In this document: piece after piece, positions 8,015 through 17,000 of the stretch
How the letters are laid out: each line of letters starts with the position of its first letter
Numbering within the stretch: the stretch's first letter is position 1
NCBI GenBank assembly: GCA_016222905.1
Contig: JACRPZ010000073.1
Location: forward strand, 1 to 37,842
Length of the DNA stretch: 37,842 bases
Source of the DNA: Nitrospirota bacterium
Lineage (GTDB): Bacteria; Nitrospirota; Thermodesulfovibrionia; UBA6902
Reading direction: 5' to 3'
Position numbers and translations under genes: made by a program
Notes under the pieces: model-generated
Told to the model about the DNA's origin: nothing
Databases searched by the model: none
Seen by the model: only the letters and a program-made list of their open reading frames with translations

Positions 8015-9406
8015 ATGTCAATCACTCTCTCTTTTCATGGCGGGGCAGGCGGCGTTACAGGCTCGTGTCATCTTTTAAGTGCGGGAGGGCTCAATATATT
8101 AATTGATTGCGGGTTCTTCCAGGGCGGTTTTGAAACAGAGCAGAGAAACCGCGGTGATTTCGGATTTGATCCAGCCTCCATTGATTATCTTCTCCTGACT
8201 CACGGGCATCTCGACCACTGCGGCAGGATACCGCTTCTGGTAAAGAACGGGTTTCGCGGAAAGATAATCTGCACCTCCGCAACGTATGACATTGCAAAGA
8301 TAATAATGTTAGACACCGCGAAGATACAGGAAGAGGACTCTGAACACTGGCAAAAGATAAGCAAACGAAAGGGCCTTGAGCCGCCCGAACCTCTCCACAC
8401 TACCCTCGATGCGCTGGATGCGCTCAGATATTTTGGAGATTTCGCGGAATATGGGGAGACCGTGCGCCTTAATAATCAGATATCCGTCACCTTCAGGGAC
8501 GCAGGCCACATAATCGGGGCTTCATTCCTTGAAATTGAGGCTGGCAAAGAGAAGAGGATCGTATTCTCCGGAGACCTTGGCAATAGAAACAAACCGATTA
8601 TAAAGGACCCGCAATATCCTCAAAAGGCCGACATATGTGTTATCGAAGGCACATACTCGGACAGGAAGCATAAAGATGTTGAAACGTCTGTAACTGAACT
8701 GCGGGAAGCGATAATTGAAACGTTTGCAAGGGGCGGAAATGTGCTAATCCCCTCCTTTGCGATTGAGCGGGCACAGGATCTCCTTTTTTACCTCGGCCAT
8801 ATGTACTATGAAAATGAACTCCCCAACGGCAAGGTATTCCTTGATTCCCCTATGGCGATCGGTGTCAACGATATAATGCGCAGACACCCGGAATGTTTTG
8901 ATGAAGAGACAAATACGCTCCTTCGGAATAACCATGATCCCTTAAGTTTCCCCGGACTTCACCTGACCAAAACACCGGATGACTCAAGAAAGATAAATTA
9001 TACAGGAAGCCATGCGATCATAATCGCCGGCTCAGGCATGTGCACAGGGGGAAGGATCAAGCACCATCTGAAGCATAATATCTGGCGCAAAGAATCGTCA
9101 ATTATCTTTGTCGGCTATCAGGCGGAAGGCTCGTTAGGCAGACAAATAGTAGACGGTGAAAAAACGGTCAAGATTTTTGACGAAAGTTTCAGGGTGCGGG
9201 CAAAGGTATACACGATCGGCGGCTTTTCAGCACATGCCGACAGGGACATCCTGCTTGACTGGCTGAAGCGCTGCGAAAACCCCGAACACTTATTCCTCGT
9301 TCATGGCGAGAAGCAGGCGCTCACATCATTTGAAAAAGATATAAGAAAAGATAATCTTGCGCGTGAAATCCATACACCGAATTTAAATCAGTCATATACG
9401 CTGTAG
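8015..9406 (+). CDS. Metallo-beta-lactamase/beta-CASP family nuclease (RNA specificity domain)
   Basis: This 463-aa protein belongs to the group related to eukaryotic CPSF-73 and archaeal/bacterial RNA exonucleases. The zinc motif HGHLDHCG sits at residues 63-70. DAGHIIGAS and FSGDLGN supply the later MBL ligands, the beta-CASP insertion covers about 220-380, and the C-terminal RNA-specificity motif GGFSAHAD lies near residue 405. It is expected to be a cytosolic Zn-dependent RNA (or DNA) hydrolase; the substrate is unknown. The start is only about six bases downstream of a TATAAT at 8003-8008, so if that hexamer is a real -10 element the mRNA would be nearly leaderless. Motifs and length are complete. 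Confidence 0.93.
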   Translation: MSITLSFHGGAGGVTGSCHLLSAGGLNILIDCGFFQGGFETEQRNRGDFGFDPASIDYLLLTHGHLDHCGRIPLLVKNGFRGKIICTSATYDIAKIIMLDTAKIQEEDSEHWQKISKRKGLEPPEPLHTTLDALDALRYFGDFAEYGETVRLNNQISVTFRDAGHIIGASFLEIEAGKEKRIVFSGDLGNRNKPIIKDPQYPQKADICVIEGTYSDRKHKDVETSVTELREAIIETFARGGNVLIPSFAIERAQDLLFYLGHMYYENELPNGKVFLDSPMAIGVNDIMRRHPECFDEETNTLLRNNHDPLSFPGLHLTKTPDDSRKINYTGSHAIIIAGSGMCTGGRIKHHLKHNIWRKESSIIFVGYQAEGSLGRQIVDGEKTVKIFDESFRVRAKVYTIGGFSAHADRDILLDWLKRCENPEHLFLVHGEKQALTSFEKDIRKDNLAREIHTPNLNQSYTL

Positions 9407-9419
9407 CCCTTCAGTGTTT

Positions 9420-9598
9420 AGCAGGCTGCTGAAAAAGTCTATTCGATTGTCATGCCCGCGAAAGCGGGTATCCAGAACATACTGAAAATACTGGATTCCG
9501 GCTTATCCCGAAGTGTCGGGACCGGAATGACAGCCTTAAATACTATTTTCGGGGCGATGACCAAAAAGACTACAAAAATGGTTTTTCAGCGACCTGTT
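9420..9598. repeat. MITE-like nested repeat with imperfect terminal inverted repeats
   Basis: The outer ends at 9420-9436 and 9582-9598 are inverted copies that match at 14 of 17 positions (both end in GCTGAAAAA when read inward). Inside lies a complete REP-like palindrome. The unit is about 180 bp with no coding potential and lies in the 495-bp gap after the nuclease gene. It looks like a non-autonomous mobile element, or an insertion of one repeat inside another. Such units could be moved by a RAYT or IS enzyme in trans. Confidence 0.6.
9449..9531. repeat. REP-like palindrome, copy 1
   Basis: The unit begins GTCAT and ends ATGAC. Three hairpins can be drawn: CCCGC with GCGGG, TCCAG with CTGGA, and a TCCGG/CCGGA pair around a CCCGA/TCGGG stem. 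The same order of hairpins occurs at 37552-37619, and a degenerate relative is at 23896-23941. Repeats of this style are often dispersed through intergenic regions. Confidence 0.7.
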
Positions 9599-9600
9599 AG

Positions 9601-9623
9601 GGCTTTCGTCAGTGATGAAAGCC
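9601..9623. repeat. Ten-base-pair hairpin upstream of the cassette promoter
   Basis: GGCTTTCGTC pairs with GATGAAAGCC (one G-T pair) around a three-base loop. No T-run follows on either strand. It lies between the nested repeat and the promoter at 9654, so it could be an operator, a repeat remnant or an RNA structure from upstream transcription. Confidence 0.4.
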
Positions 9624-9653
9624 GAAAGAGAATTACATTCTTCAAAAAAATAA

Positions 9654-9683
9654 TTGACAAACATCTTTCATTCATGATAAGGT
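9654..9683 (+). promoter_or_regulatory. Sigma70-type promoter for the secreted-protein operon
   Basis: A perfect -35 box TTGACA (9654-9659) is followed after 18 bases by TAAGGT (9678-9683), with TG one base upstream giving an extended -10. It is the only strong promoter I see before the exported operon. Transcription would begin near 9690, leaving a leader of more than 200 nt. Confidence 0.6.
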
Positions 9684-9689
9684 CTTCCC

Positions 9690-9887
9690 TAATGCAGTTT
9701 GCGAGTTAAACCGAAACAATTTTATCTGACTGCCTATGAGCAGGTTGGTGATTGCTGATGAAGATCAGACAAAAAACCGGAAAGAATAAATTGGCTTGGA
9801 AATTGCTCACTCACTTTAGGCTCCACGAATTTTTCCATTAACAACCAAAGGGCGTCTTCTGTTAATTCAGGAGACGCCCTTTTTTTA
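9690..9887 (+). ncRNA. Candidate structured leader RNA or independent small RNA
   Basis: The segment between the promoter and the intrinsic terminator has no convincing ORF. It contains pairing possibilities, such as TCTGA near 9725 with TCAGA near 9765 and CCT/AGG within. Because the terminator ends only some 20 bases before the start codon of the first operon gene, this is either an attenuator or riboswitch-like leader or a separate small RNA of about 195 nt. I compared it by eye with the c-di-GMP-I class and see no match to its conserved core. Confidence 0.4.
9850..9887 (+). terminator. Strong rho-independent terminator inside the leader
   Basis: GGGCGTCT at 9850-9857 pairs with AGACGCCC at 9872-9879, followed by a run of eight T. 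This is a textbook intrinsic terminator. It lies directly before the AGGAGG ribosome site of the gene at 9908, not after a gene. Confidence 0.85.
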
Positions 9888-9907
9888 TTTCAAACAGGAG
9901 GATGAAT

Positions 9908-10990
9908 ATGAAGAAAGCGATTGTTTTAATAATATGTATACTGCTGATGGGGATTAATCTTCCGGCAGAAGCAGGAGATTTTATCGTGGAGGGAAACGTC
10001 GGTATTGGCACGGATACACCGGGCGCAACTCTTGATGTAAGAGGTTCAGCTGTTTTTAATGAGGATGGAGGTGATTATGATTTCAGGATTGCAGGTGATA
10101 CCGACCCCAATTTATTTGTTGTAGATGCCGGGTTAAATGCACTTGGATTTGGACAAGTTGCTGATTATAGTTATGGACTCACAAAATTCACTTTTGTATC
10201 GAGGGACAAATATAATGCAATGACTCTTGATGTCGGCCAGTCAAATCCTGCGGGTCAGGCCAACGGGATGCTATTTGATATAGCCAGAACAGGCAGCGCT
10301 GATGTAACTAACGATACATTGGGAATCAAGTTTCGTCTGAATTTAATGGGTTCCGGTAATATTTCCGGCCAATTAACTCCTTTTCTGGCAATGACTAACT
10401 TTAGCTCTGCCGTTGCTGGAACATCAACTGTTAACACAATAGAAACTTCAAATTTTGTGGCGAGGTGGCGGGCCTTAAATAATTCAAGGACCTGGAATAT
10501 AAACTCTGTTGCTTCTGATTATTTAAGCATAGGACAAGATGCGAATACCGGCATAGGCGGGATAACTTTTTCAGATTTCAGGCATTTCTATGCTCAAGAC
10601 AGTGCGCAAGGGACATTCACTCAACAAACCGGTTTATGGATAGACAAGCAAACAAAAGGTACAACCAAGTATGGAATAGTCCTAAATGGTGACGGGATAG
10701 GCGCTGATTTGGTTTTAGGAGCCAGCAAAGAGACGAGATTATATGGAAGCTCAGGGAATCTTATAGTTAATACTTCGGGTAAAGTGGGCATTGGGACGAC
10801 AACCACGCCAACGGAAAAACTGGAAGTTAACGGAGGAGTTAAGCTGAATACAGCAGCGGTCAAGCCAAGCTGTAATTCAGTAAGTCGAGGAACTCTGTGG
10901 TTCACTCAAAGTTCCGCTGGTGTGAAAGATAGTCTTGAAATCTGCGCAAAAGATGCATCAGACGTTTATGAATGGAGAACATTATTTTAA
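9908..10990 (+). CDS. Exported tail-fibre/adhesin-like protein
   Basis: The product is about 360 aa with a signal peptide (MKKAIVLIICILLMG..., likely cut after AEA). Just after the signal, and again about 80 residues before the C-terminus, are VGIGT...P...LDV/LEV blocks (GNVGIGTDTP and GKVGIGTTTTP). Such blocks are typical of trimeric phage-tail-fibre-like and bacterial surface proteins. The last 45 residues form a compact domain with two cysteines and the ending YEWRTLF. AGGAGG at 9896-9901 directly abuts ATG 9902, so the correctly spaced ATG at 9908 is preferred. It is first in the exported operon, 21 bases before the giant gene. No phage genes surround it, so a cell-surface role is more likely than a phage role. 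Confidence 0.75.
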   Translation: MKKAIVLIICILLMGINLPAEAGDFIVEGNVGIGTDTPGATLDVRGSAVFNEDGGDYDFRIAGDTDPNLFVVDAGLNALGFGQVADYSYGLTKFTFVSRDKYNAMTLDVGQSNPAGQANGMLFDIARTGSADVTNDTLGIKFRLNLMGSGNISGQLTPFLAMTNFSSAVAGTSTVNTIETSNFVARWRALNNSRTWNINSVASDYLSIGQDANTGIGGITFSDFRHFYAQDSAQGTFTQQTGLWIDKQTKGTTKYGIVLNGDGIGADLVLGASKETRLYGSSGNLIVNTSGKVGIGTTTTPTEKLEVNGGVKLNTAAVKPSCNSVSRGTLWFTQSSAGVKDSLEICAKDASDVYEWRTLF

Positions 10991-11011
10991 AATAAGTTAA
11001 TTAGGGAAAAT

Positions 11012-14000
11012 ATGAAAAAAATATTTATCCTATTAAGCTGTCTTATATCTTTAGTTATTTTGAATTACTCTGCCAGTGCCGCCACTGTTACATGGACTGG
11101 TGCAGGAGCGAATAATCTTGCATCAAATCCTGCCAACTGGTCAGGTAATATCCCTCAATATGGAGATGATGTTGTTTTTGACAGCACATCAGTAAATAAC
11201 TGCACATGGGACATATCAAATGCAACCCTTAACACTTTTACAAAAAGGTCAGGCTATACAGGGCAAATCACCAAAATAATAAGCGCAACTCTTTCCATAA
11301 AGCACTTTGATGATTCAGACAGTGATGGAATAATAGATATTCAAGACAACTGTCCGGCCATTGCAAACCCCGGTCAGGAGGATGCTGATGACGATAGTTT
11401 AGGCGATGTGTGCGATGCGTGTCCGAACGATCCGGCAAATGACGCGGACTCAGATGGGGTCTGCGGCAATCTGGATAACTGTCCGGCCAATGCAAACCCC
11501 GGGCAGGAGGACTGCGACACTGACGGTATAGGAGACATCTGCGATGCAGCTTCGGCATGTTCGACGGATACGGATAGTGACGGGATAACTGATAATGTTG
11601 ACAATTGTCCGACAACATCCCACCCTAACCAACTCGACACAGATGGAGATGGGGTAGGAGATATATGCGACAACTGTCCGACTGTGTTGAATGTTGATCA
11701 AATTGATGGCAATGAAGACGGGATTGGTGATGCATGTACAATTTCCCACTGTGTTACAACAAGCGAAGAATTAAAGCAGGCTCTTTCAAATGCCCAGTCA
11801 AATAACATGTATGACATCGTCATGATTCAACAAGGTAATTATCCCGCTGTAACCGTCACGAGCAACTCGTTTGGTTATGTGTCTGAAGAAATCTACGGAA
11901 TTTCTTTGGCAGGCGGATATAGAGATGCATGCAGCGCCAGAGACTTAAATCCGGGAAATACGTTGATTTTTGGCGCTGGCAACGGCACAGAGTATGGCGT
12001 TTTAAGAATGTACAAATATCCGTGGGAGGGGGTGGGGTCGTCCATAGGTAGAATTTCTGTTGAGGGACTAACGTTTAAATTAGGGTATATAGGGGTGCAG
12101 ATTACTTTTGGGCAAAGGGACCCTTATACGGGAGAAATTAATATTACTTCCGGAAATGAAGAAATAGTTTTTTCTCATAATATTGTTTCCGATAACAATG
12201 CGTATGTAAGTGGAAGCGGTGGTGTCTACTTAGGAACCTCGGGGAAAATCGTCATGAGTGACAATGTGATAACACGGAATAGGGCTTATTATAGTGGCGG
12301 CGGAATGATTCTCATTGGAAACAAAGGTTTGGAATTATATAGAAATATCATAACCGGAAACTCAATTTACAATAATTTAGCCCCCGGTTACACGGCGGGT
12401 GAAACTTTTGGCGGCGGGATGTCTATTTTCACTCTTCGTGATGCTATCCTCATAAACAATATAATAGCCGATAACACCAATAGCACACTCAACTCAGCGA
12501 GAGGCGGTGGAATATACGCGGAGTCTAACCACCTGACCTTGATAAACAATACGATAACCGGCAATCACGCAAGTAATTATGGCAGAGGCGGCGGTATATA
12601 CTACAGAGCAAATGCAAATTTATATAATAACATTATCTGGGGAAACGTGGCATCCTCTTACGGGAGTGAAATATACGCCGATAATTATTATAATGGAAAA
12701 ATAACCAACGCATTTAATAATGACTTCGATCCCATGAAAGCGGCGCTTGGGACGGTTGTCAATTCAGGGAACAACATAAACGCCAACCCGATGTTTGTAA
12801 ATTCGTCAAACTCAGACTATCACCTCACCCAGGCTTCTCCAGCAAGGAACATGGGCAGCAATTCAGCCCCTTATACGCCCTCAGAAGACTTTGAAGGACA
12901 TCCGAGAATATCGGAAAACATCGTTGATATTGGAGCAGACGAGTATCAATATCTTCTCACGGCTTATTTTATAGCAACCCCCACTAATGGCACGGCGACT
13001 CTGACTGTCAATTTTGAAGATATATCTTTCTCCACCGAGGGGACTGTTGTTTCATGGGCGTGGGATTTTAATAATGACGGCATTATTGATTCTACGCTGC
13101 AGAACCCCGAATTTACATACAGTGATATTGGCAAATATTCAGTGAGCCTCAACGTCACTGATTCAAATGGAAATAGTGATTCTTCTCTCAGAGCCGATTA
13201 TATCGAGGTTGGGATAGATTCTGATGGTGATGATATTATTGACTCACTTGATAATTGTCCTCATATCGCAAACGTATCCCAGATTGACAGCGATTATGAC
13301 GGGATTGGTGATATTTGTGACAACTGTCTTTCAATATCGAATTCAGACCAGAGTGACATTGATCATGATGAGATTGGTAATGTCTGCGACAACGATATTG
13401 ATGGTGACGGACATCTGAATACTGCGGACAATTGCCCGTCAGCCTCCAATCCTGACCAGCTTGATAGTGATGGAGATGGAGTCGGTAATGTGTGTGATAA
13501 CTGTCCTTCAATTTCAAATTCAGACCAGAGTGACATTGATCATGATGAGATTGGTAATGTCTGCGACAACGATATTGATGGTGACGGACATCTGAATACT
13601 GCGGACAATTGCCCGTCAGCCTCCAATCCTGACCAGCTTGATAGTGATGGAGACGGGGTGGGTGATGTGTGTGACAACTGTCCAACGAATTCAAATCCCG
13701 ACCAGCTTGATACCGATGGAGACGGGGTGGGAAATGTGTGCGACAACTGTCCAGCGCATTCAAATTCCAACCAGCTTGATACCGATGGAGACGGGGTGGG
13801 AAATGTGTGCGACAACTGTCCAGCGAATTCAAATTCCAACCAGCTTGATGTTGATAGAGATGGGTTTGGGGATGTTTGTGACAACTGTCCGGTAAATTAC
13901 AATGCTAATCAGTCCGACATTGACAATGATGAAATAGGTGATGCCTGTGATAGCAGCATAGATTTGCTTAACGAATCAAGATACGTAACAGAACTTCATG

Positions 14001-17000
14001 CAGAAACAGATAGTGAGATTTATTTTTCGGATGTGACAGGCTTAATGAATGATGGATTATTTAACCTGAGTAAACGCCTAGAAAAAAGCCAGGGGAAATT
14101 TAACGTTTTAAGCTTTAAATCAAATGTGAAAGCAACAGATATCTCTTCCGCTCTATTAAAAGTATATGTTAGCGCTCTTTATCACGGAGATCCTCAAATT
14201 GCCCGCATATATGCTTACAATTCAGACGGGGTCTCAGTACAGACATCTACATATCTTGACTTTACTCTTTCACTCGGATGGAACGATCTTGATGTTACGC
14301 CTCTTCTTGCACTTATGAAGGGAGCTTCGTTTGATTTTATAAAGTTCAGGATTGTTCATTTGTCAGGCTGGATTGACATTTCCGAAGCCGGGATAACCGG
14401 AATCTCTGCGCGTGGACTGGATGACTGGATTATATCAGTTAATTCTAATTTATTGGATTTCGACTCAGTTAAAGCCGGTGGCTACACATGGCAGAGTCTA
14501 ACCGTTTCTAATAGTGGGACTGGTGAACTTATCATCGGGACAATTGCGGCGCCTCCTGCGCCGTTTAATGTCTTATCGGATGAATGCTCAAACAGGACGC
14601 TTTTAGCCAATGAGTCTTGCGTTATTATTTTGACATTTACTCCTGTGGAGCAAGGCTATTTTAACAATGTTCTGACAATACCGTCAAACGATGGAGACAA
14701 TCCCAACTCAATTATTAATCTGGCAGGAATTGCTGCTCAGCAGGCTGTTTTAATGGGAAGAGTTACGGATGCATCTACAGGGCTGCCTATAGGGGGCGCG
14801 GAAGTTACTGTAACGCAGATAAAAGATATTAACTTTAGGCCTGAGGATGTTCTATATTCCTGGAGTTGTTCTGATGGGTCAGGACAAGCCCCTGCACCCC
14901 TTTTGGATAATTCGCGCATTCAATACAACGATGAAATAAAGGAAATAAAAGAGGGATATAGTTCTGGTGATTATAGTTCCTTCTTTTGTAAAGAAGCCTT
15001 TAAATTTAGGAATCCTTTTAATTTACATGATAACTTCAAGGTTACGTGGAATGGTTTTGGTGCGTTTAACGGGACACAGGCCCTTGGGCAAAGCTTTATG
15101 TCAGGAACAACAGGCCCTTTGACAAAAGTCAGCCTTTATATAGACGGAAACGTGGGAAGCCTTTCAACAGAGGGTGGGATAAAGGCTTTTTTGAAATCAA
15201 AGCTTGGGGCTGAAAAGGATGCAATATTAGCTGAAAGCGATTTAATTTTTTTATATGATGTGCCCGATCAATATGATTGGTTGGATTTTCAATTCTCTAA
15301 TCCGGCTACGGTAACTGAGGGGCAGACTTACTATCTCGAACTGCACAATGATGGTTGTTACTGGGAGTGGAACCCTTATTTGGGGGGCAACTATTGTTTG
15401 ATGCCCGACATCAGGTGGAAAGGGGATAATTCCAATCCATACGCAGGAGGGCAGTCATTTCTTCGTGATGATGGTATATGGACCCCTGCGTATATAAATT
15501 TCGACTATACATTTAGAACTTATGTAAATGGGCAGCTTGACCAGCAGACACCTATACCTATAGGATTCGACTATGTCAGGATGAGTGGAACTGAAGACCA
15601 ATTTGTTTCCTTACGCGTTTCTAACTTTGTAAGCGGCTCGGATGCGTACTACAGCAGGATTAATGAAATGGGCTACGATGATCATACGATGGAAATAGTG
15701 ATAAATGAAAACGCAAGTGCTTATTATTCAGACGGCTGGATCTATGTGGAGGCTGAAGCATATTCTATGAACAGTCCCATCATAGGCACTGACCTGTTAA
15801 AGGTTGAGTTTAAAAAATCAACTTCAGCGATAACAGATGAAGATGGCAATTATGTCGTAACAGGCTTGAACCCCGGCAGTTTTACCGCAGCGTATGAAAA
15901 AACAGGCTATATAAAACAGGCGATAGGGGGTTCGCTCAATCCGGGAGAGAATCAAACACTTGATGTGCAGTTAACTCCATTACCGCCACTTATTGTAACG
16001 ATTACTGCACCACAGGACGGTGAAGTATTAAATGCGTCACAGATTACTGTTTCCGGAAATGTGACTAACAATGCCAATATGTCAGTAAATGTGACTAACA
16101 GTTCCGGAGTGACAGTCAGCGACATCCCGGCGACTGTTAATAATAATGTGTTTTCAGCTTCAATCAATCTCAGTGACGGCCAATATATTATCACTGCTTC
16201 GGCAACTGACCAATATGGCCAGACTTCATCTGACAGTATAACTGTTAACCTCATTACTAAAGGAACGATAACCGGCACAGTTACCGAATCATCCACCGGA
16301 CAACCTTTAATCGGTGTAGCAGTGACAGTTATTGATTCTTTGGGCAGTCATTCCACAACAACTGATCCTAACGGCCGATATGAATTGCCAAATGTAAGTC
16401 AGGGATATTTTTCCATCAGATATATAAAGACAGGCTACGCGACACAAACTAACGGTGGTCAATTGATAGCAGGTCAATCCCTGGCGTTTAACGTCGAATT
16501 ATCTCCAAGAATAGACAATGAGGAGATATCAGTCCTCCCTTTTGAATTGAATTTTGGTTCTGTGATTGCGAGTACTTCTAAATCAATCGAGCTACGGGTA
16601 ACTAATGTTGGCACTGGAAACTTAACCATACAGTCGCTAAGTGGACTTTCCGCACCTTATTATGTTGATGACTATGACCCTGTCAGTCACGTATTTTGTG
16701 AAGATATAACACTTGCCGAGTCATCATCCTGCAATATCATAGTAACGTTTGCGCCTATGACTGCAGGAACTTTTACAGATACCCTGATAATAAGTTCCGA
16801 CGATGCAGACCATCCGGCAGTGACGGTAAATATAAGCGGAAGTTCAACCGTAGTAAGTGCTGCAGAAAGATTCATCCTGCCTGATACAGGGCAGACACAA
16901 TGCTTTAATGCTTCAGGTAATATAATTAATTGCCTTGGAGCAGGACAGGATGGAAGCTTTACCATAAACCCTCCATCATTAACCGTCAATCCAAATGGCA

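Noticed and set aside
9755-9785. CTGATGA followed by GAAA, as in a hammerhead ribozyme core
   Set aside because: The bases between do not form the needed second stem, and the flanking stems with a cleavage triplet are not present.
9908-10990. Prophage tail-fibre gene
   Set aside because: The VGIGT...LDV blocks do occur in tail fibres, but the protein has a signal peptide and there are no capsid, terminase, integrase or lysis genes around it.
13236-13832. Long open frame on the minus strand (198 codons)
   Set aside because: It is a shadow of the repeated coding sequence of the giant gene, with a low-complexity His/Arg/Ser-rich translation and no ribosome site.
13323-13875. Regular direct repeats that could be mistaken for a CRISPR array
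   Set aside because: The repeats are in frame inside a coding sequence, have no unique spacers of constant size, and encode thrombospondin type 3 units. No cas gene is in the window.
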